From: Syntrophomonas sp. UBA5314
Lineage (GTDB): Bacteria > Bacillota > Syntrophomonadia > Syntrophomonadales > Syntrophomonadaceae
Assembly: GCA_002410325.1 (NCBI GenBank)
Contig: DHRK01000038.1
Span: 1 to 44,916 of the forward strand
DNA: 44,916 nucleotides
Direction: 5' to 3'
How positions within the stretch are numbered: the first letter of the stretch is position 1; each line of letters begins with the position of its first letter. The translations under genes and the position numbers were made by a program. Shown here piece after piece: positions 15,830 through 23,654 of this stretch. The notes under the pieces are model-generated. The model was not told the DNA's origin. It saw only the letters and a list, made by a program, of their open reading frames with translations, and ran no database searches.

Positions 15830-16801
15830 ATGATAAATCCGCGCTATTCACTGGTGATACCCGCCTACAATGAAGAAGCGGTTATTGAGGAAACCTATTT
15901 CCGCCTCACCCGGGTAATGCAGGCGCTTAATGAAAGCTATGAGCTGATCTTTGTCAATGATGGAAGCCGGGATCAAACCGAAGCCCTATTAGGCGCTCTG
16001 GAAAGCAGCGACTCCAATGTGCGGCTGCTCAGCTTCTCACGCAACTTCGGCCATCAGACCGCGGTTACGGCCGGCCTGGATCATGCCCGGGGCCAGGCCA
16101 TTATCATTATTGACGCCGACCTGCAAGACCCGCCGGAACTGATTCCGCAGATGATTGAAAAATGGAAAGAGGGCTATGCGGTAGTCTATGGGCAGCGCCG
16201 GGAGAGAAGGGGCGAAAGCTGGTTTAAAAAACTGAGCGCTGCCTTATTCTACCGGTTTCTAAACGCTTTAACCGAAGTAAACATTCCTCTGGATACCGGG
16301 GATTTCCGTCTCATCGACCGCCGGGTCGCTGATATTCTGCTGACCCTGAGAGAGAAAAACCGCTTTATCCGGGGCCTGGTGAGCTGGGTGGGCTTTCGCC
16401 AAACCGCCCTCGAGTACGTCAGGGAGGAGCGCCGGGCCGGAGAGACCAAATATTCACTGAAAAAAATGCTGCGCCTGTCGATGGACGGCCTTACTTCCTT
16501 TTCCCTCAAGCCGCTGCAGTTCGCCACCGGGAGCGGCCTCTTGATAGCCGGGCTGAGTTCTCTATTCCTGCTGGCATCCGCGGCCCGCCTGATCTGGTCT
16601 CCCGGCGCCACAGCCTTCTGGTCGCTCCTTATAGCCCTGTCGCTGCTGGTTAATGGGGTAACGCTTATATGCATCGGCATTCTGGGAGAATACGTGGGCC
16701 GCATTTATGACGAAGCCCGAAACCGCCCGCTGTATATACTCAAGAGCGGGGTAAAAAAGTATCAATTGCGCAGTGAAAGGGTGAAACGAAGTGTTAGATA
16801 A
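15830..16801 (+). CDS. GT2 polyprenyl-phosphate glycosyltransferase (YkcC/DPM1-like)
   Basis: A 323-residue protein from the ATG at 15830, behind AGGAGG; an earlier in-frame Met at 15737 lies inside the previous gene. The catalytic domain (about 5-230) has SLVIPAYNEE, FVNDGSRDQT, the DADLQDPPELI metal-binding motif and RRERRGE-W. Two C-terminal helices follow (LQFATGSGLLIAGLSSLFLL and FWSLLIALSLLVNGVTLICIG), as in DPM1/GtrB-type enzymes. It would move a sugar from a nucleotide donor to undecaprenyl phosphate on the inner face, to be used by the GT39 enzyme. Its 3' end overlaps the GtrA-like gene by 11 bases. Confidence 0.9.
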   Translation: MINPRYSLVIPAYNEEAVIEETYFRLTRVMQALNESYELIFVNDGSRDQTEALLGALESSDSNVRLLSFSRNFGHQTAVTAGLDHARGQAIIIIDADLQDPPELIPQMIEKWKEGYAVVYGQRRERRGESWFKKLSAALFYRFLNALTEVNIPLDTGDFRLIDRRVADILLTLREKNRFIRGLVSWVGFRQTALEYVREERRAGETKYSLKKMLRLSMDGLTSFSLKPLQFATGSGLLIAGLSSLFLLASAARLIWSPGATAFWSLLIALSLLVNGVTLICIGILGEYVGRIYDEARNRPLYILKSGVKKYQLRSERVKRSVR

Positions 16802-17204
16802 AAAGAACCTGCTAGAGCTGGTGCGTTTTTGTATGGTAGGAGTTGCCAACACAGCCGTCGACCTCGGTGTCTTTTTCGTTTTGACCTTGTTGGGCGGGGC
16901 GCCCTACCTGCCGGCTCAGGCGCTGGCTTACAGCGCCGGGGTGGTCAACAGCTTCTGCTGGAATCGAAAATGGACTTTTAAAATCAAAGGTAAAACCAGC
17001 TGGGGAGAAATGTCCAGTTTTCTCCTGGTAAACCTGAGTTCCCTGCTGCTGTCCTCCCTGTTGCTGTTTGTCCTTTACGACACCTGCCAGGTGCCGCTGT
17101 GGTTAAGCAAGTTCGCCGCCACCGGACTTTGCCTGCTGGTCAATTTCACCGCCAGCCGCCGGTGGGTTTTTAAGGTCGGGAAGGCGGCGGGTGATGCTTT
17201 ATGA
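16791..17204 (+). CDS. GtrA-family membrane protein (probable lipid-linked sugar flippase)
   Basis: A 137-residue protein with four helices and the family pattern: LVRFCMVGVANTAVDLGVFFVL near the start, AYSAGVVNSFCWNRKWTFK in the middle, and NFTASRRWVFK at the end. GtrA-like proteins are thought to flip polyprenyl-linked sugars made by a GtrB-like GT2 enzyme. Here it lies directly behind such an enzyme, overlapping it, with a GTG start at 16791. Together with the GT39 gene this gives a complete synthesis, flipping and transfer set. Confidence 0.88.
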   Translation: MLDKKNLLELVRFCMVGVANTAVDLGVFFVLTLLGGAPYLPAQALAYSAGVVNSFCWNRKWTFKIKGKTSWGEMSSFLLVNLSSLLLSSLLLFVLYDTCQVPLWLSKFAATGLCLLVNFTASRRWVFKVGKAAGDAL

Positions 17205-17283
17205 AGATGAAAAAAAGCGATTTTACAAGCAGCCGGACCCGGCAGTTACGGTGTATGGCCCTACCAATTGCAGGAGGAAGCTT

Positions 17284-18276
17284 ATGAATGCGGTGCTGGT
17301 TGCGGGCGGCGCCGGCTATATAGGCAGCCAAACCGTCTCTGAACTCATCCCCCGGGGAATACCGGTAGTAGTCCTGGACAACCTGTCCACCGGGCACCGG
17401 GAAGCTGTGCGCAGCCCCTATTTCTACGAGGGGGATATAGCCGACCGCGACCTGGTAGATTATGTGATAAGGAAACATGCGATCCGATCCCTGATCCACT
17501 TTGCTGCCAAAAGTCAGATCGGGGAATCGTGGCGCCGGCCGGAAGCCTATTTTTACGAAAATACGGCCAAGTCCTTCGTGTTCCTGGAAACGGCGATTAA
17601 GGCGGGAGTCTGCAACCTGGTATTTTCATCAACCGCAGCCGTTTACGGCACGCCCGATCAATGTCCTATACGGGAAGAGGCCCGGCTGGCCCCCATCAAC
17701 CCCTATGGCGCATCCAAGCGCATGATCGAAGAATACCTGCAGTGGATCGGAAGCCTGCGGAAGGTAAACTGGATGATCCTGCGTTACTTCAATGCTGCCG
17801 GCGCAGCCATGGATGGAAGCCTGGGTGAGGACCACCGTCCTGAAACCCATTTGATTCCCCTGATCATGCAGTCCATGCTGCAAGGCACCGAGCTGTCCGT
17901 TTTCGGGACCGATTACGATACCCGGGATGGAACCTGTATACGTGATTACGTGCATGTCAGTGATCTGGCCCAGGCCCATATTCTGGCCCTGCAAGCCCTG
18001 CGGGAAGGGCAGCCCGGCCGGGCCCTGAACGTGGGCACCGGGCAGGGTTTCTCGGTTCGGGAAGTTATAGAAGAGTCTCAAAGGGTCAGCGGGCTAAGCC
18101 TGCGTTTGAAATATGAATCGCGCCGGGAGGGTGATCCTCCGGTACTGGTGGCTGACAATTCCCGGCTTTTTAAAATGGGATGGAGGGCCCAATACAGCCA
18201 ACTGCCCATCCTGCTGGCGACGGCCTGGAACTGGCATAAAAACCACCCTCGAGGATACCGGGACACCGCTTGCTAA
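17284..18276 (+). CDS. galE: UDP-glucose 4-epimerase family protein
   Basis: A 330-residue extended short-chain dehydrogenase. The NAD-binding motif is GGAGYIGS at residues 8-15, then VVLDNLSTGHREAV, the STAAVYG stretch, catalytic Tyr141 and Lys145 in NPYGASK, and RYFNAAGA. The IRDYVHVSDLAQAH and LNVGTGQGFSVREV motifs are typical of GalE. The start at 17284 follows AGGAGG; the frame is open 31 codons further upstream but without a site. It would supply UDP-galactose or a related sugar for the operon's transferases. The exact substrate cannot be told from the sequence. Confidence 0.88.
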   Translation: MNAVLVAGGAGYIGSQTVSELIPRGIPVVVLDNLSTGHREAVRSPYFYEGDIADRDLVDYVIRKHAIRSLIHFAAKSQIGESWRRPEAYFYENTAKSFVFLETAIKAGVCNLVFSSTAAVYGTPDQCPIREEARLAPINPYGASKRMIEEYLQWIGSLRKVNWMILRYFNAAGAAMDGSLGEDHRPETHLIPLIMQSMLQGTELSVFGTDYDTRDGTCIRDYVHVSDLAQAHILALQALREGQPGRALNVGTGQGFSVREVIEESQRVSGLSLRLKYESRREGDPPVLVADNSRLFKMGWRAQYSQLPILLATAWNWHKNHPRGYRDTAC

Positions 18277-18313
18277 AAGCAGGGGGTAGCGAATTAAATC
18301 CTGTTACAATGAC

Positions 18314-18381
18314 GACTGCAGCCGGCGGGCCGCCTGCCCCTTCTCCCCAAAACCCGCCATCAGGCTGTTCCGGCTGCAGTC
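18314..18381. repeat. 12-bp perfect inverted repeat in the epimerase/glycosyltransferase gap
   Basis: GACTGCAGCCGG (18314-18325) and CCGGCTGCAGTC (18370-18381) pair exactly across a 44-bp interval that itself holds GGCGGG/CCCGCC. The structure ends 32 bp before the next start codon and lacks a T tract, so it is more likely an RNA-stabilising or translation-tuning element than a terminator. Confidence 0.6.
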
Positions 18382-18413
18382 TTGAGATACAACTTGAAAT
18401 AAAGGAGTACCGG

Positions 18414-19979
18414 ATGAACTGGTCTGGAAAAGGGCTCTTCGCCTTACTCTTGATATTATTGTGCCTGTCGTTCCTGGCGGTCGGTTCCACGGCCTGGGCC
18501 GGCGACTCCAGCGGCCTGCCGGCAGCCGCTTCCGATGAGCGGCAGCTTCAACCCCGCTCCGCTTCCGAACCGCCTGCTTCAGCGTCTCCCGGCCGCCCCG
18601 GGGGAGGAAGAGCGGAAGGCGGCAGTCCGCAGCCGGCTCCCGGCCGCCAGGCTTCATCCGGGAATGCCGACAGCGGGGCGCAATGGGAGCAACCGGTTCT
18701 CATCGGAGCCCTCATTCTACTGGCGGGGATGGCTGTATCGGGCTTTATATTGTTCAAGAAAAAAATAAATCTGCCTGCTTCGCAGGGGCGCCTGGTCATG
18801 ATAGGCCTGCTGGGCCTGGGACTGGCGGTCCGGCTGTACCTGGCCGGGCTTATGGCCGGGCATCCCTACGATATGAGCCTTTTTGCCAGCTGGGCTTCGG
18901 CCGCCGCCCGCGATCTGAGCGGCGTTTACTCCAACAACCGGGTGGACTACCCGCCCCTTTATATGTATGTGCTCTACCTGGCCGGCAAGGCCTTCAGCCT
19001 CACCTGGCTGAATCAATACAGCGTTTTGATACTCAAGCTTCCTTCCCTATTGGCCGACCTGGCAACTTCTTATCTTATCTTTTCCCGGGCCCGCAAACAT
19101 CTTAACCCGGCCCTGGCTAACTTTCTGGCCGCCTGCTACCTTTTCAATCCGGCCGTTCTCATTAACTCCAGCCTGTGGGGCCAGGTTGATTCGTTCTTCA
19201 CCTGCCTGTTAGTCGCTGCTCTAATACTGCTGGCTGAAAACCAAGTAGCCAGAAGTTCGTTATGGTTTGCCGCCGCGGTTTTGATGAAACCGCAGGGCAT
19301 CATCTTTCTCCCGGTTCTGTTTTTTGAGCTGGTCAGGCAGAAGGATGGGAAGCTTTGGCTGAAGAGCGGGGGTATAGCTCTGGCCGGCCTCCTGGCCATT
19401 ATTACGCCCTTTGCCTTGAGGCAGGGGCCGTTCTGGATCATCGGGCTTTATATGAACACGCTGGGGGAATATCCCTTCGCTTCAGTCAATGCCTTCAACC
19501 TGTTCAGCCTGCTGGGGGCCAACTACACCAGGTATTCGGAGACTCTGGGCTTCATGAGCTATCAAAGCTGGGGAATGCTCTTCATCGTGGCGATCACTGC
19601 CTGGGGCTGGTTGATCTATGCCCGGGCCAATAATGTAAAGATGGCCTGGGCCTGTGCACTGCTGCTCATAAGCGGGGTCTTTTCCCTGGCCACCGGCATG
19701 CATGAACGATATCTGTTTCCGGCCCTGGCCATTTCGCTGTTTTCCTTCATATACCTGGGCGATAGACGATTTTTATACATGTCGGGCGGGTTTAGCCTGA
19801 GTATTTTTCTAAACACCCATGTAGTGCTCTTTGCAACCCTCAAAGGGGTGCACTCCATTGCCGGAATTGGAATCCCGGCCTTTACAGCCATATTGAATTT
19901 GCTCCTGCTCGCCTATCTGGTCAAGGTTATCTCGGAAACCGTATTTTTTAAGGAATCACCCGGCATAAAAATGTCATGA
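18414..19979 (+). CDS. polytopic membrane glycosyltransferase (PMT/GT-C type)
   Basis: A 521-residue protein from the ATG at 18414, with AAGGAG upstream; the frame is open 48 codons earlier without a site. A signal-like first helix (LFALLLILLCLSFLAVG) leads to a low-complexity Pro/Gly/Ser/Arg stretch (about 30-90). About eleven helices follow with GT-C features: the acidic loop GHPYDMSLFASWAS, then RVDYPPLYMYVLYLAG, FNPAVLINSSLWGQVDSFF and ATGMHERYLFP. This resembles alpha-mannosyltransferase-like proteins that use polyprenyl-linked donors. It closes the glycosylation operon. The last 67 bases overlap the antisense toxin remnant at 19913-20062. Confidence 0.8.
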   Translation: MNWSGKGLFALLLILLCLSFLAVGSTAWAGDSSGLPAAASDERQLQPRSASEPPASASPGRPGGGRAEGGSPQPAPGRQASSGNADSGAQWEQPVLIGALILLAGMAVSGFILFKKKINLPASQGRLVMIGLLGLGLAVRLYLAGLMAGHPYDMSLFASWASAAARDLSGVYSNNRVDYPPLYMYVLYLAGKAFSLTWLNQYSVLILKLPSLLADLATSYLIFSRARKHLNPALANFLAACYLFNPAVLINSSLWGQVDSFFTCLLVAALILLAENQVARSSLWFAAAVLMKPQGIIFLPVLFFELVRQKDGKLWLKSGGIALAGLLAIITPFALRQGPFWIIGLYMNTLGEYPFASVNAFNLFSLLGANYTRYSETLGFMSYQSWGMLFIVAITAWGWLIYARANNVKMAWACALLLISGVFSLATGMHERYLFPALAISLFSFIYLGDRRFLYMSGGFSLSIFLNTHVVLFATLKGVHSIAGIGIPAFTAILNLLLLAYLVKVISETVFFKESPGIKMS

Positions 19980-20062
19980 ATGACCTTGCCCATGTTTTTA
20001 CCCTGCTTAAGCAGCCGTTCTATATCCTTTTTATACTGCCGGGTAATTGCTATTTCTCGCAT
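19913..20062 (-). pseudogene. RelE/YafQ-like toxin gene, truncated
   Basis: The ATG at 20062 overlaps the stop of the antitoxin gene by 13 bases, the usual antitoxin-toxin arrangement. The first ~30 residues (MREIAITRQYKKDIERLLKQ, then GKNMGKVI) match the start of RelE/YafQ-type mRNA interferases. After that the reading frame runs into the antisense of the glycosyltransferase gene and stops at 49 codons, against about 90 for an intact toxin. The catalytic C-terminal half is gone, so no activity is expected. Confidence 0.7.
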
Positions 20063-20337
20063 TCCCCTATCCCCAGGTCCTGGTTCATTTCTTCTATAGA
20101 GGAGTACCGAATTAAACGGCCATCTCGCGCATCTTCAAAGGCCTTTTGCGTATGCGGAGGCAGTTGAACCGGGAAGGGCAACCCCCGCTGCTGTTCGACC
20201 TGTATCAGGAACAAATTGACCGCATCACTCATGGAAAGGCCCAGTTCCTTGAGAATATTCTGAGTGGATTGCTTAAGATCCGAATTAACCCTAACCCGGA
20301 TGTCGGTATCTCTTTTATCGTTTTTTGTCAGCGTCAT
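20050..20337 (-). CDS. RelB/DinJ-family antitoxin, orphaned
   Basis: A 95-residue protein with an N-terminal ribbon-helix-helix domain (DTDIRVRVNSDLKQSTQNIL, then LGLSMSDAVNLFL), the RelB/DinJ signature, followed by GLPFP and a C-terminal toxin-binding tail (DARDGRLIRYSSIEEMNQDL). The start is taken as the ATG at 20337; a GTG three codons earlier is possible. Directly upstream lie a strong promoter and a tandem repeat suited to autorepression. Its toxin partner is truncated, so it may be kept as a regulator or anti-addiction factor. Confidence 0.85.
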   Translation of the reverse strand: MTLTKNDKRDTDIRVRVNSDLKQSTQNILKELGLSMSDAVNLFLIQVEQQRGLPFPVQLPPHTQKAFEDARDGRLIRYSSIEEMNQDLGIGECEK

Positions 20338-20360
20338 GCTATTCACATCCCATGATATTC

Positions 20361-20398
20361 TGTAGCACTATTGTAGCACACTTAGGGATTAGTGTAAA
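20361..20398 (-). promoter_or_regulatory. antitoxin promoter with tandem operator
   Basis: On the minus strand TTTACA (20398-20393), a 17-bp spacer and TACAAT (20375-20370) form a near-consensus sigma-A promoter. Two copies of GTGCTACA, 11 bp apart (plus-strand TGTAGCAC at 20361 and 20372), cover the -10, the position expected for ribbon-helix-helix autorepression. Confidence 0.7.
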
Positions 20399-20430
20399 TC
20401 AGCCTGGCCTTCGTCATTTTTTATGGAATT

Positions 20431-20477
20431 GAAAGAGGCTATCCCTCTAGTCCGTTGCAGACTTTTGGGACAGCCTC
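20431..20477 (-). terminator. terminator of the repeat-protein gene
   Basis: Read on the minus strand, GAGGCTGTCCC (20477-20467) pairs with GGGATAGCCTC (20445-20435) with one G-U-type mismatch, followed by TTTCAATT. It lies 30 bp after the stop of the gene at 20509-21537. Confidence 0.7.
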
Positions 20478-20508
20478 CGTAATTGGGGATTAGAAGCCTA
20501 TTCTGTTA

Positions 20509-21537
20509 TTACCTTGCGCCCCATTCGTTAAGCATTTGTTCCATAGGCGGCCGGTACCCCATTCGTTGCCCACCTTGAGATCCGCTGGTTTGATCGCCAT
20601 CGGAATTTAATAAGTCTAGAAGCTGGCTTTCCTGTTCCCGGGTTATAGTCCCGGCGTTTACCAGGCTGTCCAAACGATTCGCCAGTGCGGACTGCGAACT
20701 GCTGCTGCTAGCAGATGTACTGCTGGAATCGCTGGATGATCTCAAAGCCTCTAAAATAGCGCTTTCTTGCTCCTCGGTAATAGTTCCCGCCGATACCAGG
20801 CTTTCCAGCTGTTCGCTCAACTGCTGTTCAAAACCCCCTGCTGGCGGAGGGGGCGGCGGGCCCTGACCTCCTACCGGGGGCTTAAGGGCCTCAGCAATAG
20901 CCGTTTCCTGATCTTCATTTATAGTTCCAGCCGACACCAGGCTGTCTAGAGCGCTCTTCAAGGGATTGTCTTCCCCGGTTGAGTTGGTGCTGGTGGAGGA
21001 AAGTGCATCGGTAATGGCAGTCGCCTGCTCCTCGGTAATAGTTCCTGCTGATACCAGGCTCTCCAGCTGCTCGCTCAACTGCTGTTCGAAACCGCCTGAT
21101 GGCGGAGGGGGCGGGGGTCCTTGCCTGGCCGGGGGCTTAAGGGCCTCGCTGATGGCGCTTGATTGAGCTTCGCTTATGGTACCGGCCGATACCAGAGTGT
21201 CAAGTGAACTTTTTAGAGGATCAGCAACCTGGCTGCCACCCTGCGAACCTCCCGAAAGGGCACTGACCACTGCAGCCATCTGCTCCTCGGTGAGGGTGCC
21301 GTCAGACACCAGGTCATCGAGTTGTTCCTGCATTTGCTGCGCAAAACCCTCCTGTTCTCCTTGCTGGGAAGAGCGCTGGGCCTGCAGGGCCTGGGGGCTA
21401 AACTGGGCAGAATCCGTACCCTGGTTGAATATTGCTGTGGCGTTGTCGGTACGTGATGCCTGCGAAGAGTTATTATAGCACGCGTTTCTAAAAGATACTG
21501 CCATCTGATCCGGGTTCCAACTGACGTTCATAGACAT
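20509..21537 (-). CDS. protein with six SHOCT-like repeats and Pro-rich linkers
   Basis: A 342-residue protein without a clear signal peptide. The motif L[DE]xLVxxGT[IL]xExQ followed by an AI-AL helix occurs six times, starting near residues 73, 112, 158, 197, 244 and 289. The spacing alternates about 39 and 46, so an 85-residue unit was duplicated. Poly-Pro runs of six (141-146 and 227-232) precede two identical GGFEQQLSEQLESL stretches. The unit resembles the SHOCT motif (L-x-L-x-x-G-x-I-T-x-x-E/Q-F/x), a short helix pair usually found once at protein ends. The start follows GGAGA. It stands alone between two terminators or promoters. Function unknown; scaffold or oligomerisation is a guess. 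Confidence 0.7.
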   Translation of the reverse strand: MSMNVSWNPDQMAVSFRNACYNNSSQASRTDNATAIFNQGTDSAQFSPQALQAQRSSQQGEQEGFAQQMQEQLDDLVSDGTLTEEQMAAVVSALSGGSQGGSQVADPLKSSLDTLVSAGTISEAQSSAISEALKPPARQGPPPPPPSGGFEQQLSEQLESLVSAGTITEEQATAITDALSSTSTNSTGEDNPLKSALDSLVSAGTINEDQETAIAEALKPPVGGQGPPPPPPAGGFEQQLSEQLESLVSAGTITEEQESAILEALRSSSDSSSTSASSSSSQSALANRLDSLVNAGTITREQESQLLDLLNSDGDQTSGSQGGQRMGYRPPMEQMLNEWGAR

Positions 21538-21769
21538 CTCTCCTTAAATAGGTTTATGAATATATCGATTTATTTGTCGAATAACTTTAAATATTTTACA
21601 AATAATACAATAAATAATATTTATGTCTATTAAATGTTAATTTGTGTCCTTTATCTATTATTTTTATGTCATTTTTTTAGCATAGCCCGGCTGGCTCGCA
21701 TCCTTTTGACCGGCTGGGTTTAGCGGACATTCAAGCTCTAAACACCGAAGTGGATTAAACATATCAGCA

Positions 21770-21833
21770 TTGACTTTTTTCACACGATAAGCCTATACTG
21801 TATTTAAATATTTAGATGTTTTTCTAATTATTT
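21770..21833 (+). promoter_or_regulatory. promoter and palindromic operator of the ArsR/SdpI pair
   Basis: TTGACT (21770-21775), an 18-bp spacer and TATACT (21794-21799) make a good sigma-A promoter. Just downstream, AAATATTTAGA (21806-21816) and TCTAATTATTT (21823-21833) form an inverted repeat with one mismatch around a 6-bp centre. This is a fitting operator for a dimeric ArsR-type repressor that controls its own gene. The rest of 21538-21769 is AT-rich with no gene seen. Confidence 0.7.
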
Positions 21834-21860
21834 AATAGTTAGTGTGAGAAGGGATCCCTT

Positions 21861-22172
21861 ATGCCGCTTAATCTGGTTTTTAAAGCCCTTTCGGACGGCA
21901 GCCGCAGGCAAATCCTGCATTTGCTGCAAAAGGGAGATATGAGCGCCGGGGAAATTGCCGATCAGTTTTCCATTTCCAAGCCCAGTATTTCGCACCACCT
22001 GAACATTTTAAAACAGGCCCGCCTGGTTCAGGATGTCCGCCAGGGGCAAAAAATCGTCTACTCTTTAAACACTACCGTCTTTCAGGAAGTGGTAGGCTGG
22101 TTTTACAATATTCTCGGTTCGCCGGGCAACGGCGATATACCGGATAAAACAGAGGATGGTGATGTTAAATGA
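21861..22172 (+). CDS. ArsR-family repressor, SdpR-like
   Basis: A 103-residue winged-helix protein: LVFKALSDGSRRQILHLLQKG, then MSAGEIADQFSISKPSISHHLNILKQA with the recognition helix PSISHHL, then the wing LVQDVRQGQKIVYSLN. It lacks the CxC metal-binding motif of ArsR/SmtB sensors and agrees better with SdpR. SdpR represses its own operon together with sdpI, and here an SdpI-like gene follows 30 bp downstream and a palindrome lies in the promoter. Confidence 0.88.
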   Translation: MPLNLVFKALSDGSRRQILHLLQKGDMSAGEIADQFSISKPSISHHLNILKQARLVQDVRQGQKIVYSLNTTVFQEVVGWFYNILGSPGNGDIPDKTEDGDVK

Positions 22173-22202
22173 TATATCCCCGGAAAAGGAGGGTGTGGAT
22201 GA

Positions 22203-22883
22203 ATGACTGAAAACCAAACTGGCTACCGTCTCAATTGGGCCACCCTGGGCCGCGATTGGCCTTTATGGATTTTAATGGCGGGTTTTCTGGGAGTGGCATT
22301 TTTCGTCTACCCCTATCTTCCCGACCAGGTCCCCAGCCACTGGAATATTCACGGGCAGGTTGACGCTTACTCAGGCCGTTTTTTCGGGGCTTTTTTTGAG
22401 CCTTTGCTGGCTCCCGTACTGTATCTTCTGTTGATCCTGCTTCCGCTGGCGGACCCGCGCAAAGAAAACTATGTGCGTTTTGCCAACGCCTACGCTTTTT
22501 TGCGCTGGGCTTTGCTCATATTTATGTACGGGCTTTACGTTGTAAGCCTCCTGGTCAGCCTGGGTTATGCGGTCGATACGGGCCTCTTTGTTAAAGCCGG
22601 GGTGGCAGTCCTTCTTACAATAATCGGCAACTTTATGGGACAATTTCGCCATAATTATTTCGTCGGCATCAAGACCCCCTGGACCCTGGCCAATGAAGAA
22701 GTATGGCAGCGAACCCACCGTCTGGGAGGGCGCATCTGGGTGCTCTGCGGCCTGGGCTGCCTGGCCTTGTCGCCCTTTTCCGGGGCCTGGGCGGCTTATT
22801 CATATTTCGCCTTGCTTATGATCATGGTCCTGGTTCCGATGCTCTACTCTTATGTTATTTTTGAACGGCTAAAAAGGGCCTGA
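22203..22883 (+). CDS. SdpI-like membrane protein (DUF1648 + SdpI)
   Basis: A 226-residue protein with about six helices. The N-terminal DUF1648 part has the motif PDQVPSHWNIHGQVDAYSGR after the first helix. The C-terminal SdpI domain has NFMGQFRHNYFVGIKTPWTL, then WQRTHRLGGRIWV. In Bacillus, SdpI gives immunity to the SdpC toxin and also sequesters SdpR at the membrane. No sdpABC toxin genes are near, so this pair may respond to a foreign peptide or serve another envelope role. The ATG at 22203 follows AGGAGGGTG. A strong terminator follows. Confidence 0.85.
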   Translation: MTENQTGYRLNWATLGRDWPLWILMAGFLGVAFFVYPYLPDQVPSHWNIHGQVDAYSGRFFGAFFEPLLAPVLYLLLILLPLADPRKENYVRFANAYAFLRWALLIFMYGLYVVSLLVSLGYAVDTGLFVKAGVAVLLTIIGNFMGQFRHNYFVGIKTPWTLANEEVWQRTHRLGGRIWVLCGLGCLALSPFSGAWAAYSYFALLMIMVLVPMLYSYVIFERLKRA

Positions 22884-22913
22884 GCTTAAGCGTTTGGGCA
22901 GGGATGTACTACA

Positions 22914-22942
22914 CAAGGGCAGGCTGGGAAAGCCTGCCCTTG
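22914..22942 (+). terminator. intrinsic terminator of the ArsR/SdpI operon
   Basis: CAAGGGCAGGCT (22914-22925) pairs perfectly with AGCCTGCCCTTG (22931-22942) around a GGGAA loop, followed by TTTC. Confidence 0.88.
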
Positions 22943-23102
22943 TTTCATTTCCCAAATAAGTAGAAAGATGCCAGGACCAACGATGGCGGATTTAATATAA
23001 TGAAATAAGCCATCTACCGTAACGGGGGAGAGACGCATTAGTTGGACGGGAAGGGAGGCTTTTGTTAAATGCGGTAAATGGGCATAAATAAAGGAGGTTT
23101 AT

Positions 23103-23498
23103 ATGAAAAGATCTCTCTGTTTGGGATTTGCTTTGACTTTGATCGCTTTGACCCTGGCGGCCTGCACCTTTTCTACCTCGGTGGGAGGAGCCTCCGTTGA
23201 ATTTGGCAGAAGCCGAAACGACAAAACCCTTGAGCTCGGTGATAAATCGACTACCTTTAAACCTGGCGAACACTTCATTTACGTATTTAAAAACGGCTCG
23301 TCCTTTAACTCCTCTACTCTGACCATCCAGCTTTCAGACAGTGCGACCAAGGAGGTTATACTCACCCACGACTATCAGGTCAACAAAGACAACGACGCTT
23401 ATTCCGATAAAATCTGGTTTGAAGCTCCTGGAAAATATACGGTCCAATTCTTGATTGACGGCAAGGCCCGAGCCACGCAAGAGGTTATAATTCAGTAG
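23103..23498 (+). CDS. small lipoprotein
   Basis: A 131-residue protein with a lipoprotein signal (KR, SLCLGFALTLIALT, lipobox LAAC, lipidated Cys near 21). A compact beta-sandwich-like domain follows, with KPGEHFIYVFKNGSSFNSST, KEVILTHDYQVN and a closing PGKYTVQFLIDGK, the look of an Ig-like or transport-associated fold. AAAGGAGG lies just ahead of the ATG. It is a single gene with a terminator behind it. The family is not recognised; surface exposure is the only firm statement. Confidence 0.72.
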   Translation: MKRSLCLGFALTLIALTLAACTFSTSVGGASVEFGRSRNDKTLELGDKSTTFKPGEHFIYVFKNGSSFNSSTLTIQLSDSATKEVILTHDYQVNKDNDAYSDKIWFEAPGKYTVQFLIDGKARATQEVIIQ

Positions 23499-23509
23499 CA
23501 TAAGCTTAA

Positions 23510-23544
23510 ACCAGGAGCCGGGTACACATCGGTTCCTGGTCTTT
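23510..23544 (+). terminator. intrinsic terminator of the lipoprotein gene
   Basis: ACCAGGAGCCG (23510-23520) pairs with CGGTTCCTGGT (23530-23540), one mismatch, followed by CTTTC. Confidence 0.75.
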
Positions 23545-23654
23545 CTGCATTCAGTTTATCAACTCATTACCCAACCTCACCTCCAGGGTCAGGCATCCTG
23601 GCCTGCTGGCATTATTGTTGCCCGGAGTAGCTTTACTTCGTAATACGGCTTTTC

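Noticed and set aside
20509..21537. Reading the DNA repeats of this gene as a CRISPR array
   Set aside because: Repeats are in coding register, differ in sequence and vary in spacing by whole codons; they are protein repeats.
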